Shown here piece by piece: positions 44,741 through 57,067 of a DNA stretch of 64,000 bases. The stretch comes from Prevotella sp. (lineage in GTDB: Bacteria; Bacteroidota; Bacteroidia; Bacteroidales; Bacteroidaceae), in contig JAFZVV010000007.1 of NCBI GenBank assembly GCA_017617615.1, positions 167,098 through 231,097 on the forward strand, written 5' to 3'. Position numbers and translations under genes: made by a program. The notes under the pieces were generated by a model. It was not told the origin of the DNA. It ran no database searches and saw only the letters and a program-made list of their open reading frames with translations. The stretch's first letter is position 1; every line of letters begins with the position of its first letter.

Positions 44741-44828
44741 ACCTCAAATGTCAAGCAAGGCATAGGCAGGCGAAAGCTTGCTTTCAGTATGCTGAGGCGC
44801 TGCCTACATTCAAGCCAAGCTTAAACCT
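44741..44828 (-). repeat. Dispersed hairpin repeat, copy D
   Basis: Shares ACCTCAAATGTC, then GCAGGCGAAAGCTTGCTTTC and AGTATGCTGAGGCGC with copy B; the right end is divergent (TGCCTACATTCAAGCC). It lies 14 bp after the amtB stop, in the same polarity as copies A-C relative to the upstream gene. The remaining part of the amtB-pyrG gap (44600-44740) has no recognisable feature. Confidence 0.78.
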
Positions 44829-44841
44829 CCAACCTCCATCC

Positions 44842-46230
44842 CTACTCTTCGTTCTTCATTTTCTCCTTGAGGTGTTCCTCGTATTCTGCCAGTTCGCGCT
44901 CACCGATGTGGGCCAATCCGTAGTGCTCGTCGTGCTGCGAGAAGTCGAGTCCTACCTTTTCGCTATAGGGCGATACGCGCATCGGGATGAGGTGGTCGAT
45001 GAGTTTATAGCCCAGCCAACTCATGATGAAGGTATAGACAAACACGATGACAATGGCGAGCAGATGATAAAGGAAAATCACGAAACCGTCGAAAGTGCCG
45101 GCAATCAGTCCTTCCTGGATGAAGATTCCCGTGAACACCGTTCCGAAGATACCACCGGTGCCATGCGTCGGGAACACGTCGAGGGCATCATCGATGCTGC
45201 TCCGTGAACGCCAGTAAACTGCCACGTTGCAGATGAGTGTAATGACAAATGCAATGAAGATACTCTGTCCCACCGTGACGTAACCTGCCGAAGGCGTGAT
45301 GGCCACCAGTCCCACGACACATCCTACGGCAGCACCCATGGCCGATGGTTTCCTGCCCCTGAGGCAGTCGAAGAATATCCAGGTCATCATGGCCGTGGCC
45401 GATGCCGTGTTCGTATTCAGGAAAGCCTTCACTGCCTGTCCGTCGGCATGCAGTGACGAGCCGGCGTTGAACCCGAACCATCCTAGCCAGAGCATCGCTG
45501 CGCCCAGCAACACGAAAGGAATGTTTGCCGGTTCACTCTTCTCCGTGCTTCGCCGTCCGAGGAAAATGGCTCCAGCCAGTGCTGCTATGCCCGACGAGGC
45601 ATGTACCACGATACCTCCCGCGAAGTCTATCACTCCCCAGCGACAGAACAGTCCCTCGGGGTGCCATGTCATGTGTGCCAGCGGACAGTAGATGACGAAG
45701 AAGAAAAACATCATGAAGAACATATATGCCGAGAACCTGACCCGTTCGGCAAACGAGCCCGTGATGAGCGAAGGCGTGATGATGGCGAACTTCATCTGGA
45801 ACAACGCGAAGAGTGCCAGCGGTATCGTTGCCCCTCCCAACACGTTTCCTGCCGGTGTGGTATAGACATCAGCCCCTACGTTCTGAAACATCAGGAACGT
45901 CATAGGATTGCCTATCACTCCACCGATGTCATCACCAAAACAGAGCGAGAAGCCCACCACCACCCACAAGACCGAAATCAGTCCCATGGCGATAAACGAC
46001 TGCAACATGGTAGAGATGACATTCTTTGCCCCCACCATACCTCCATAGAAGAAAGACAACCCTGGTGTCATCATCAATACAAAAATCGTGGCGGTGATGA
46101 GCCACGCCACGTCTGCCGCTGATATTACCGACCAGTCACACTCGAAAGTAGGCTCTCCAGCCACCAAGCCAGCCAAGGCTATCAGTGTCATCATCGTCAT
46201 CAGGATTATCCATCTTCTCTTAATCTTCAT
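44842..46230 (-). CDS. amtB: Ammonium channel/transporter
   Basis: A 462-residue inner-membrane ammonium channel. A signal-like first segment (IILMTMMTLIALAGLVAG) is followed by eleven membrane helices. Pore signatures are visible: TPGLSFFYGGMVGAKN, the first pore His in DFAGGIVVHASSG near 200 and the second in FPTHGTGGIFGTVF near 345. The C-terminal tail (~45 residues, ending in a Lys/Glu-rich helix) would contact a PII protein, but no glnK gene is adjacent, which is unusual. It is divergent from gltB. Confidence 0.95.
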   Translation of the reverse strand: MKIKRRWIILMTMMTLIALAGLVAGEPTFECDWSVISAADVAWLITATIFVLMMTPGLSFFYGGMVGAKNVISTMLQSFIAMGLISVLWVVVGFSLCFGDDIGGVIGNPMTFLMFQNVGADVYTTPAGNVLGGATIPLALFALFQMKFAIITPSLITGSFAERVRFSAYMFFMMFFFFVIYCPLAHMTWHPEGLFCRWGVIDFAGGIVVHASSGIAALAGAIFLGRRSTEKSEPANIPFVLLGAAMLWLGWFGFNAGSSLHADGQAVKAFLNTNTASATAMMTWIFFDCLRGRKPSAMGAAVGCVVGLVAITPSAGYVTVGQSIFIAFVITLICNVAVYWRSRSSIDDALDVFPTHGTGGIFGTVFTGIFIQEGLIAGTFDGFVIFLYHLLAIVIVFVYTFIMSWLGYKLIDHLIPMRVSPYSEKVGLDFSQHDEHYGLAHIGERELAEYEEHLKEKMKNEE

Positions 46231-46276
46231 ACCTTATTTACCTTTTAATCATTAACACTTTGTTTGATTTCGGATG

Positions 46277-46310
46277 CAAAGGTAATACATTTTGAAAGCA
46301 ATAATCCAAA
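46277..46310 (-). promoter_or_regulatory. Promoter of amtB
   Basis: On the minus strand TTTG at 46310-46307, 22 bases, TACCTTTG at 46284-46277. The spacing is slightly long. It faces away from the gltB promoter about 160 bp distant. Confidence 0.55.
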
Positions 46311-46472
46311 AAATACGTCATTTTGATTAAAACAAATTTTGCAAAATGACAAAATGTATTGTTTTCGTCTACTTCTTCTGCCATTTCGTTTACATTATGA
46401 TTGAAAAATGAATATTTATGTTACAATTTGTTTTTCCGGACGATTTTCAAGAATAAAAATGCCACGAAAATT

Positions 46473-46503
46473 TTTGCATTTATAACTTTATGTCATACCT
46501 TTG
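46473..46503 (+). promoter_or_regulatory. Promoter of the gltB operon
   Basis: TTTG at 46473-46476, 19 bases, TACCTTTG at 46496-46503; ATG follows at 46545. The interval to the amtB promoter (46311-46472) is AT-rich with ACAAAATGTATTG-like words and is where a shared nitrogen regulator could bind; I see no defined operator. Confidence 0.72.
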
Positions 46504-46544
46504 CACCGAATTTGAGACAAAAAGAAAGTTTTGAATAGGATAAT

Positions 46545-49500
46545 ATGACAAAGTGTAAGCAAACTCAAACACAAAAAGGATTGTACCAGAGCATATACGA
46601 ACATGACGCTTGCGGCGTGGGTATGGTTGTGAACATCCATGGCAACAAGAGTCATGAACTGGTAGACAACGCACTGAAGGTGCTGGAGAACATGGAGCAT
46701 CGTGGAGCGGAGACCCGTGACAAGACGGGCGACGGTGCCGGCATCATGATTCAGATTCCCCATGAGTTTATTCTTTTGCAAGGTATTCCCGTACCTGAGA
46801 AAGGACGTTACGGCACCGGCCTGATGTTCCTTCCCAAGGACGAGCAAGCCCAGCATGAGATTCTTGGCGTGATGATAGAGGAAATCGAGCGTGAGGAACT
46901 GACGTTGATGCATGTGCGTACCGTTCCGACATGTCCTGATGCTCTTGGTGCCGGTGCGCTCGAAGTGGAACCTGCCATCAAGCAATTCTTTGTGACAGGC
47001 GTGAGCGACGAAAACGTTCCTGTCTTCGACCGTATACTATATAAGGTACGGAAGAGGATTGAAAACCGAATCACCGACAAGGACTTCTACATCTGTTCGC
47101 TGTCGAGCAAGAACCTCATCTACAAGGGAATGTTGACCAGCGGACAGTTGCGTAGGTATTTCCCCGACCTGTCGAACCCATACCTGACGAGCGGCCTGGC
47201 ACTGGTACACTCCCGCTTCAGCACAAACACCTTCCCCACGTGGTCACTGGCACAGCCCTTCCGCCTGTTGGCACACAACGGCGAGATCAATACCATCCGC
47301 GGAAACCGCGGCTGGATGAAAGCCCGCGAGAGCGTGCTGAACAGCGAGGCACTGGGCGACATCAAAGACCTGCGCCCGATAGTGCAGGAAGGCATGAGCG
47401 ACTCTGCCAGCCTCGACAACGTGTTTGAGTTTCTCATCATGAGCGGTCTGTCGCTTCCCCAGGCGATGGCCATCCTCGTGCCTGAGAGTTTCAACGACAA
47501 GAACCCTATCAGCGAAGACCTGAAGGCCTTTTACGAATACCACTCCATCCTCATGGAACCATGGGACGGACCTGCCGCCCTTCTCTTCAGCGACGGCCGT
47601 TATGCTGGCGGAATGCTCGACAGGAACGGTCTGCGCCCCAGTCGTTATACCATCACGAAGAACGGCATGATGGTGGTGGCCAGCGAGGTGGGCGTGATGG
47701 ATTTCGAACCTGGTGACATCGTGAGCAAAGGTCGCCTGCAGCCTGGAAAGATCCTGCTCATCGACACCCAGGAAGGCAAGATTTATTACGACGGCGAAAT
47801 CAAGGAGCAGCTCGCCAAGGCCCATCCCTACCGCCAGTGGCTGAACGAGAACCGCGTGCAGCTGGAGAAGTTGAAGAGCGGTCGCCATGTGGACAACAGC
47901 GTGAGCCACTATTCCCAGAAACTCGTGCACTTCGGCTTCGGTCAGGAAGACATTGACCGCACCATCGTGCCGATGGCCACTGCCGGGCAGGAGCCTGTGG
48001 CAGCGATGGGCAACGATACGCCACTGGCCATCATCAGCGACCGTCCCCAGACGTTGTTCAACTACTTCCGCCAGCAGTTTGCGCAAGTGACGAACCCCGC
48101 CATCGACCCAATCCGTGAAGAGTTGGTGATGAGCCTGACGGAATACATCGGTGCCGTGGGAACCAACATCCTTACTCCCGACGCATCTAACTGCAAGATG
48201 GTCCGCCTGCCACAACCTGTGCTGACAAACACCCAATTAGACATATTATGCAATATAAGATATAAGGGATTCAAGACCCAGAAACTCGCAATGCTCTTCG
48301 AGGTGGAGCGGGGAGAAGAAGGACTGCGCAAGGCCCTCGACGGTCTCTGCCATGCCGCAGAGTCGAGTGTTGACGAAGGCGTAAACTATATCATCCTCTC
48401 CGATCGCGACATCGATGCCAGTCATGCTGCCATCCCGTCGTTGCTGGCAGTGAGTGCCGTGCACCATTACCTCATCAGTGTGGGCAAGCGCGTGCAGACC
48501 GCCCTCATCGTGGAGAGCGGCGAGATACGCGAGACGATGCATGTGGCCTTGTTGCTGGGCTATGGCGCGAGTGCCATCTGTCCGTATATGGCTTTTGCCG
48601 TTCTCGATAACCTCGTGAAGCGCGGCAAGATCCAGGAAGAGTATGCCACTGCGGAGAAAAACTACATCAAGGCAGTAGACAAGGGTCTGAAGAAAATCAT
48701 GTCGAAGATGGGTATCTCGACCATCCGCTCTTACCGCGGCGCGAAAATCTTCGAGAGCATCGGACTCAGCGAAGACCTGCTCGGAAGATATTTCGGCACG
48801 GAGATAAGCACCATCGGTGGCATAGGACTTAAAGAGATTGCCCGCGATGCCATTGCCATGCACCAGGAGGCGATGGCCACTGCGGAAGACACGATGAATA
48901 CGACGTCGCTGAAGAACAACGGTCAGTTCTCATGGCGGAAAGACGGGATTCTGCATGCCTGGAATCCCGAGACGATAGCCAACCTACAGTTGGCCACGAG
49001 AACCGGGAATTACGAGAAGTTCAAGGCGTGGTCGGCCATGGTAGACAAGAAAGAAAAGCCCATATTCATCCGCGACTTCTTCGGATGGAAGAAAGCCGCC
49101 ATTGCCACCCCCATCGACGAGGTGGAACCCGTGGAGAGCATCGTGAAGCACTTCGTGACAGGTGCCATGAGTTTCGGTGCGCTGAGCATTGAGGCCCATG
49201 AGGCGCTCGCCCTGGCGATGAACCGCCTGGGCACACGCAGCAATACCGGTGAAGGTGGCGAGGACAACGACCGCTACCACTCCGACGTTGACGGCATCTC
49301 GCTGTCGAGCAAGACGAAACAGATAGCCAGTGGCCGTTTCGGCGTGACCGCTGAATACCTGGTGAACGCAGAAGAAATACAAATCAAGGTGGCACAGGGA
49401 GCGAAGCCCGGTGAGGGCGGTCAGTTGCCTGGCTTCAAGGTGAACGACATCATCGCCAAGACCCGCCATGCCATCCCCGGCATATCCCTTATCTCCCCCC

Positions 49501-51053
49501 CACCCCATCACGATATCTATAGCATCGAGGACCTGGCGCAGCTCATCTTCGACCTGAAAAACATCAACCCCACGGCAGCCGTCAGCGTGAAACTCGTGGC
49601 AGAAAGCGGGGTGGGCACCATTGCTGCCGGTGTGGCTAAAGCGAAGGCCGACCTCATCGTGATCAGCGGTGCCGAGGGCGGCACGGGTGCCAGTCCTGCG
49701 TCGAGCATGCGTTTCGCAGGTATCTCGCCCGAGATTGGTCTTGCCGAGACACAGCAGACCCTCGTCGTGAACGGCCTGAGGAATCAGGTTCGCCTGCAGA
49801 CCGACGGTCAGTTGAAGACGGCGAAGGACGTCATCATCATGGCGATGCTCGGTGCCGACGAGTTCTCATTCGGCACGTTGCCCCTCATTGTCCTGGGGTG
49901 TGTGATGATGCGCAAGTGCAACACCAACACCTGTCCGATGGGTGTGGCGACACAAAACCCCGAACTGCGCAAGCATTTCCAGGGACACGCTGACTATGTG
50001 GTGAACTTCTTCACCTTCCTCGCCCAGCAAGTGCGTGAGTATCTCTCCGAGATGGGGGTCCGTCAGTTGAAGGATATCATCGGCCACACCGAATTCATCG
50101 AGGTTCATAGCGACACGGCCACCGAGAAACAGAAGACCATTGATTTCGCACGCCTGCTGCACATCCCCGACACCGACAAGCCACTCTACTGGGACCGTGG
50201 CAAGTTCACCCATGTGGCCAACGTGAAAGACGAGGAAATTATCCGTGACGCCACGGATGCCATAGAGAACATGGAAGAGACAAGCCTCGACTATACCATC
50301 CGCAACACCGACCGTGCCGTGGGCACCATGCTCTCGGGCGTCATCGCCAAGCGATATGGTGAGTCGGGACTGCCCGACGGCACCATCCACATCAAGTTCA
50401 AGGGCTCTGCCGGACAGTCGTTTGGTGCCTTTGCCGTCAGTGGCCTTGACCTGCGCCTGGAAGGCGAGTGCAACGACTACTTCGCCAAGGGACTCAGTGG
50501 CGGACGCATCGCCATCCTGCCTCCCAAGCGTTCCAACTTCAAGGCTGAGGAGAACATCATCGCGGGCAACACGGGACTTTATGGTGCCACCAGCGGCGAA
50601 CTGTATATCAACGGGAAGGTGGGCGAGCGTTTCGGCGTGCGCAACTCCGGTGCCATCGCCGTCATCGAAGGTGCTGGCGACCACTGCTGTGAATACATGA
50701 CCGGTGGCCGCGTGGTTGTACTCGGCAAGACTGGGCGCAATTTCGCCGCCGGCATGTCGGGAGGCGTGGCATATGTCTATGACCCCGACCATACCTTCGA
50801 CTACTTCTGCAACATGGACATGGTGGAACTGGAACTCGTAGAAGAGAAATCGGCCGTAAAGGAATTGCTGGAACTCATCCGCCAGCACTACCTCCATACG
50901 GGCAGCGCCCTCGCCGGTAAGATGCTCGACGACTGGGGCAGATATGTCACCGACTTCATCCAGGTCGTGCCCATTGAATACAAGCGCGTCCTTCAGGAAG
51001 AGCAGATGGCACGTCTGCATGAGAAGATTGCCGATATCCAGCGCGACTATTAA
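46545..51053 (+). CDS. gltB: Glutamate synthase large subunit
   Basis: A 1502-residue enzyme that makes two glutamates from glutamine and 2-oxoglutarate. A 22-residue propeptide precedes Cys23 (YEHDACGVGMV), the glutaminase nucleophile. The class II amidotransferase domain (~23-420), a central domain, the FMN-binding synthase domain (~800-1200; GGEDNDRYHSD, GAKPGEGGQLPG, GAEGGTGASPASS) and the 3Fe-4S cluster motif CVMMRKCNTNTCPMG near 1125 are present. The C-terminal beta-helix domain is GXXGXXXG-rich. First gene of a plus-strand nitrogen operon running to glnN. Confidence 0.97.
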   Translation: MTKCKQTQTQKGLYQSIYEHDACGVGMVVNIHGNKSHELVDNALKVLENMEHRGAETRDKTGDGAGIMIQIPHEFILLQGIPVPEKGRYGTGLMFLPKDEQAQHEILGVMIEEIEREELTLMHVRTVPTCPDALGAGALEVEPAIKQFFVTGVSDENVPVFDRILYKVRKRIENRITDKDFYICSLSSKNLIYKGMLTSGQLRRYFPDLSNPYLTSGLALVHSRFSTNTFPTWSLAQPFRLLAHNGEINTIRGNRGWMKARESVLNSEALGDIKDLRPIVQEGMSDSASLDNVFEFLIMSGLSLPQAMAILVPESFNDKNPISEDLKAFYEYHSILMEPWDGPAALLFSDGRYAGGMLDRNGLRPSRYTITKNGMMVVASEVGVMDFEPGDIVSKGRLQPGKILLIDTQEGKIYYDGEIKEQLAKAHPYRQWLNENRVQLEKLKSGRHVDNSVSHYSQKLVHFGFGQEDIDRTIVPMATAGQEPVAAMGNDTPLAIISDRPQTLFNYFRQQFAQVTNPAIDPIREELVMSLTEYIGAVGTNILTPDASNCKMVRLPQPVLTNTQLDILCNIRYKGFKTQKLAMLFEVERGEEGLRKALDGLCHAAESSVDEGVNYIILSDRDIDASHAAIPSLLAVSAVHHYLISVGKRVQTALIVESGEIRETMHVALLLGYGASAICPYMAFAVLDNLVKRGKIQEEYATAEKNYIKAVDKGLKKIMSKMGISTIRSYRGAKIFESIGLSEDLLGRYFGTEISTIGGIGLKEIARDAIAMHQEAMATAEDTMNTTSLKNNGQFSWRKDGILHAWNPETIANLQLATRTGNYEKFKAWSAMVDKKEKPIFIRDFFGWKKAAIATPIDEVEPVESIVKHFVTGAMSFGALSIEAHEALALAMNRLGTRSNTGEGGEDNDRYHSDVDGISLSSKTKQIASGRFGVTAEYLVNAEEIQIKVAQGAKPGEGGQLPGFKVNDIIAKTRHAIPGISLISPPPHHDIYSIEDLAQLIFDLKNINPTAAVSVKLVAESGVGTIAAGVAKAKADLIVISGAEGGTGASPASSMRFAGISPEIGLAETQQTLVVNGLRNQVRLQTDGQLKTAKDVIIMAMLGADEFSFGTLPLIVLGCVMMRKCNTNTCPMGVATQNPELRKHFQGHADYVVNFFTFLAQQVREYLSEMGVRQLKDIIGHTEFIEVHSDTATEKQKTIDFARLLHIPDTDKPLYWDRGKFTHVANVKDEEIIRDATDAIENMEETSLDYTIRNTDRAVGTMLSGVIAKRYGESGLPDGTIHIKFKGSAGQSFGAFAVSGLDLRLEGECNDYFAKGLSGGRIAILPPKRSNFKAEENIIAGNTGLYGATSGELYINGKVGERFGVRNSGAIAVIEGAGDHCCEYMTGGRVVVLGKTGRNFAAGMSGGVAYVYDPDHTFDYFCNMDMVELELVEEKSAVKELLELIRQHYLHTGSALAGKMLDDWGRYVTDFIQVVPIEYKRVLQEEQMARLHEKIADIQRDY

Positions 51054-51091
51054 GAAATCCAATTGTTAGTTCTCAATCATCAATTGTCATC

Positions 51092-52438
51092 ATGGGAAAT
51101 CCGAAAGCATTTTTAGAGATACACCGCCAAGAGGCGGGCTACAGGCCGATTCATGACCGCATACACGACTTTGGCGAGGTGGAGCAGACTCTCAACACCC
51201 GTGAACGCCAGGCACAGGCATCACGCTGCATGGACTGTGGAGTGCCTTTCTGCCATTGGGCATGTCCGCTGGGCAACAAAGCCCCGGAATGGAACGATGC
51301 CCTGTCGAAAGGCGACTGGGAGCAGGCGTACGTGTTGCTCTCGAGTACCAATCCCTTTCCTGAATTTACCGGGCGCATCTGTCCTGCCCTCTGCGAAAAA
51401 GCCTGCGTGCTGAACCGCTACAACCACGAGCCGACCACCAACCGCGAAGACGAATGTGCCATCATTGAGATGGCTTTCCGCGAAGGATACATCCAACCAC
51501 GGATACCTGCAAGGAACGGCAAGCGCGTCGCCGTGATAGGCTCAGGACCTGCTGGTCTCGCCGCTGCCAACGACCTCAACCAGATGGGCTATGCCGTGAC
51601 TGTCTTCGAGAAGAACGAATCCGCCGGAGGACTTCTGCGCTATGGCATCCCCAACTTCAAGCTCAATAAGACCATCATCGACCGCCGTCTGCAATTGATG
51701 GAACAGGAAGGCATTGAATTCCGCTATGGCGAGACCATAGAAGAGGTCACATCGTTGTCAGACCAATACGATGCCGTTGTCATTGCCACGGGAACCCCTA
51801 CCGCCCGCGACCTGAAAGTGCCCGGACGCGACCTGAAAGGTGTTCATTTTGCCCTGGAGTTGCTGAGTCAACAGAACCGCGTGCTTGCCGGCATGGAGTT
51901 CTCCAAAGACGAGCGTATCACCGCCAAGGGAAAGAACGTGCTCGTCATCGGCGGCGGTGACACCGGTAGCGACTGCATCGGCACTGCCCACCGCCAAGGC
52001 TGCAAGAGCGTGACCCAGATAGAAATCATGCCCAAGCCCGTGGAAGGTCCCGACGACCCCCAGAACCCGTGGCCCAACTGGCCCCGCACACTGAAGACCA
52101 CCAGCAGTCATGAAGAAGGCTGCATCCGCCGCTGGAACATCAACACGCTCGAATTCCTCGGGGAAGGCGGCAAACTGACAGGCGTGCGTATCCAGGAGAT
52201 AGACTGGGAGCCCAATCCCAATGGCGGGCGCCCCCTCATGGTAGAGAAAGGCGAACCGGAGACCATCAAGGCAGAACTGGTGTTGCTCGCCATGGGTTTC
52301 CTCAAGTCCGAACACCCACAATACCCTGACAACGTGTTCGTATGTGGTGATGCCGCAAACGGCGCTTCGCTCGTGGTACGTGCCCTCGCCTCCGGCCGTC
52401 ATACAGCCACCCAAGTAAACCAATACCTCACCAGATGA
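51092..52438 (+). CDS. gltD: Glutamate synthase small subunit
   Basis: A 448-residue FAD and NAD(P)H oxidoreductase that feeds electrons to GltB. The N-terminal cluster domain has four-Cys groups ([19 protein letters not shown] and [12 protein letters not shown]). The FAD-binding loop is [17 protein letters not shown] near 150, and the NAD(P)H loop is [16 protein letters not shown] near 290. The C-terminal FAD segment [17 protein letters not shown] is intact. It lies 38 bp after gltB and its stop overlaps the dapF start by 4 bp (ATGA). Confidence 0.97.
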   Translation: MGNPKAFLEIHRQEAGYRPIHDRIHDFGEVEQTLNTRERQAQASRCMDCGVPFCHWACPLGNKAPEWNDALSKGDWEQAYVLLSSTNPFPEFTGRICPALCEKACVLNRYNHEPTTNREDECAIIEMAFREGYIQPRIPARNGKRVAVIGSGPAGLAAANDLNQMGYAVTVFEKNESAGGLLRYGIPNFKLNKTIIDRRLQLMEQEGIEFRYGETIEEVTSLSDQYDAVVIATGTPTARDLKVPGRDLKGVHFALELLSQQNRVLAGMEFSKDERITAKGKNVLVIGGGDTGSDCIGTAHRQGCKSVTQIEIMPKPVEGPDDPQNPWPNWPRTLKTTSSHEEGCIRRWNINTLEFLGEGGKLTGVRIQEIDWEPNPNGGRPLMVEKGEPETIKAELVLLAMGFLKSEHPQYPDNVFVCGDAANGASLVVRALASGRHTATQVNQYLTR

Positions 52439-53289
52439 GCAAGATACCCTTTACCAAGATGCATGGTTGCGGCAACGACTACATCTACGTCGATGCCATG
52501 CGCCACACCATTCCCGACCCCTCGGCTGCAGCCATTGCCTGGAGCGACCGCCATAAGGGCATCGGTTCCGATGGGTTAGTGCTCATCAACACGTCGCCCG
52601 TGCCAGAGGCCGACTTCTCGATGCGTATCTTCAATGCCGACGGTTCCGAGGCGATGATGTGCGGCAATGCATCGCGCTGCATCGGCAAGTACCTCTACGA
52701 GCGCGGCCTGACATCGAAGACAGTGATCCGTCTTCTCACGCTCTCAGGCGTGAAGACACTGACATTGCATTTGGAGGAGGAAGATAACGCCCAAGAAGCA
52801 CAGGCTACGAATGCCCGTCAACCGAAGCTGGTAAAGAGTGTTACCGTGGACATGGGTAAGCCGATACTGGAAGACAAAAACCTGTTTATCCCCAGCCATG
52901 GAGTCGACGAGGGCACCTTCGTTTCCATGGGCAATCCCCATTTCGTGGTATTCACCGACGACGTAGACCAAATCGAACACAAGGGCCGGACGATGGAACA
53001 CCTCGCTGCCTTCCCACAACGGTGCAACATCGAATTTGCACGTTTAGAGGCCAATGGCACCATCCGTGTGCGTGTATGGGAGCGAGGCAGTGGCATCACC
53101 CAGGCCTGCGGCACAGGCGCCTGTGCCACCGCCGTAGCGGCAGCCCTCACCGGCAAAGCCTCCCGTCATTCCGAGATAGTGATGGACGGCGGCATACTCA
53201 GCATCGAATGGCGCGAATCCGACAACCATGTCTACATGACTGGTCCGGCGGAATTCGTCTTTGACGGAGAAATAGGACAAACGAACTAA
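52435..53289 (+). CDS. dapF: Diaminopimelate epimerase
   Basis: A 284-residue PLP-independent racemase that converts LL-DAP to meso-DAP for lysine and peptidoglycan. Both catalytic cysteines are in their conserved settings: [12 protein letters not shown] near 80 and [15 protein letters not shown] near 225. [13 protein letters not shown] opens the protein. It is followed by dapL, the enzyme that makes its substrate, and preceded by glutamate synthase, which supplies the amino donor. Confidence 0.97.
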   Translation: MSKIPFTKMHGCGNDYIYVDAMRHTIPDPSAAAIAWSDRHKGIGSDGLVLINTSPVPEADFSMRIFNADGSEAMMCGNASRCIGKYLYERGLTSKTVIRLLTLSGVKTLTLHLEEEDNAQEAQATNARQPKLVKSVTVDMGKPILEDKNLFIPSHGVDEGTFVSMGNPHFVVFTDDVDQIEHKGRTMEHLAAFPQRCNIEFARLEANGTIRVRVWERGSGITQACGTGACATAVAAALTGKASRHSEIVMDGGILSIEWRESDNHVYMTGPAEFVFDGEIGQTN

Positions 53290-53307
53290 TCAACCCAAAC
53301 ACAGCAT

Positions 53308-54543
53308 ATGGCTTTAGTAAACATACACTTCCTGAACCTGCAGAACAACTACCTGTTCGCCGACATCGCGAAGAAGGTGAATGCCTTCAAGGTGACACAC
53401 CCCAAGGCCGATATCATCTCGCTGGGCATTGGCGACGTCACCCAACCACTCTGTCCTGCCGTCATCGAGGCCATGCACAAGGCAACAGACGAGATGGCCT
53501 CTGCAGCGACCTTCCACGGCTATGGTCCTGAACAAGGCTACGACTTCCTGCGCAACGCAATACTGAAGAATGACTTCCTGCCACGGGGCATACACCTCGA
53601 CATTGACGAGATTTTCATCAACGACGGCGCGAAGTCTGACACGGGCAATTTCCAGGAGTTGCTGCACTGGGACAACTTCATTGGCGTGACCGACCCCATC
53701 TACCCCGTCTATATCGACTCAAACGTGATGATAGGCCGTTGCGGTACCTTCGAGGACGGCCGCTGGTCGAGCGTAGTCTATATGCCCTGTACGGCAGAAA
53801 ACGACTTCGTGCCCGAGATACCGAAGAAACGGCACATGGACGTGATTTACCTGTGCTACCCCAACAACCCCACGGGCACGGTCATCACGAAGAAGGAGTT
53901 GCGCAAATGGGTGAACTATGCCTTGAAAAACGATGCGCTCATCCTGTATGATGCCGCCTACCAAGCATACATCCGCGACCCTGAGTTGCCGCATAGCATA
54001 TACGAGATACGCGGTGCGAGGAAATGCGCCATAGAGTTCCACTCCTATTCCAAGACCGCCGGGTTCACCGGCATCCGCTGTGGCTACACCATCGTGCCGA
54101 AGGACGTAAGCGTGGCCACCTTCGAAGGCGAACGCATCTCGCTCAACCATCTCTGGCTGCGCCGGCAATGCACGAAGTTCAACGGCACCAGTTACATCTC
54201 ACAACGTGCCGCCGAGGCCATCTACTCCCCCGAGGGCAAACAGCAGATACAGCAGACCATCGACTACTACATGGAAAACGCCAGCAAGATGCTCTCTGCC
54301 CTGCGCGGTCTCGGCTACGAATGCTATGGCGGCGAGAATGCCCCATATATCTGGATGAAGACCCCAGGTGGCACCAGTTCCTGGAAATTCTTCGAGGAGC
54401 TGCTTTACGGAGCCAATGTCGTCTGCACCCCCGGTGTCGGCTTTGGTCCCTCGGGCGAAGGCTATGTCCGTTTCACCGCCTTTGGCAGTCATGCATCCAC
54501 CGACGAGGCACTGCGTAGAATCGAAGTATGGACTAAGAAATAA
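53308..54543 (+). CDS. dapL: LL-diaminopimelate aminotransferase
   Basis: A 411-residue PLP aminotransferase that makes LL-DAP from tetrahydrodipicolinate and glutamate in one step, bypassing DapC/D/E. The PLP Lys lies in SYSKTAGFTGIRCGYT near 250; YPNNPTGTV near 190 is the conserved fold-type I segment. NINDGAKSD-like (here FINDGAKSDTG) is typical of DapL. It lies 18 bp after dapF. It links glutamate made by GltBD to cell-wall precursors. Confidence 0.96.
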   Translation: MALVNIHFLNLQNNYLFADIAKKVNAFKVTHPKADIISLGIGDVTQPLCPAVIEAMHKATDEMASAATFHGYGPEQGYDFLRNAILKNDFLPRGIHLDIDEIFINDGAKSDTGNFQELLHWDNFIGVTDPIYPVYIDSNVMIGRCGTFEDGRWSSVVYMPCTAENDFVPEIPKKRHMDVIYLCYPNNPTGTVITKKELRKWVNYALKNDALILYDAAYQAYIRDPELPHSIYEIRGARKCAIEFHSYSKTAGFTGIRCGYTIVPKDVSVATFEGERISLNHLWLRRQCTKFNGTSYISQRAAEAIYSPEGKQQIQQTIDYYMENASKMLSALRGLGYECYGGENAPYIWMKTPGGTSSWKFFEELLYGANVVCTPGVGFGPSGEGYVRFTAFGSHASTDEALRRIEVWTKK

Positions 54544-54570
54544 CAATAACAACATCAACTCAATACAATT

Positions 54571-56787
<2,217 letters not shown>

Positions 56788-56856
56788 GGGATGAATATTT
56801 CTGACAGTAATATCCGACAATAGCAACCATCCTTTTTGGTTGTTTGAAGTTTGCAA

Positions 56857-56898
56857 GGGACTCGACGCTGTGACAGCCTCGAGTCCCCATTTTTTTCC
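56857..56898 (+). terminator. Rho-independent terminator after glnN
   Basis: Outer stem GGGACTCGA / TCGAGTCCC with an inner GCTGT/ACAGC pair, followed by CA and eight or so T. It closes the gltB-glnN operon. Confidence 0.9.
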
Positions 56899-56960
56899 GT
56901 ACGTCCACACATGGCGACTGCGAGCGGTGAAAGGCGATTTTCACCACAAAAACACCCAGG

Positions 56961-56994
56961 CTTGTACAATTTCCGGAAAAAATATATACTTTTG
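56961..56994 (+). promoter_or_regulatory. Promoter of the NUDIX operon
   Basis: CTTG at 56961-56964, 22 bases, TACTTTTG at 56987-56994. The -7 box is a perfect match; the -33 box is weak. Confidence 0.55.
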
Positions 56995-57067
56995 TATCCA
57001 TTAACCAATTTTCCTCCTCTCGAGAGGAGTCCGGCTGAATGAATTATCGATTGAAAAAACGCACGAC

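Noticed and set aside
44563..44763. 66-residue minus-strand gene before pyrG
   Set aside because: It overlaps the pyrG start and the repeat region, and shows no similarity to known families.
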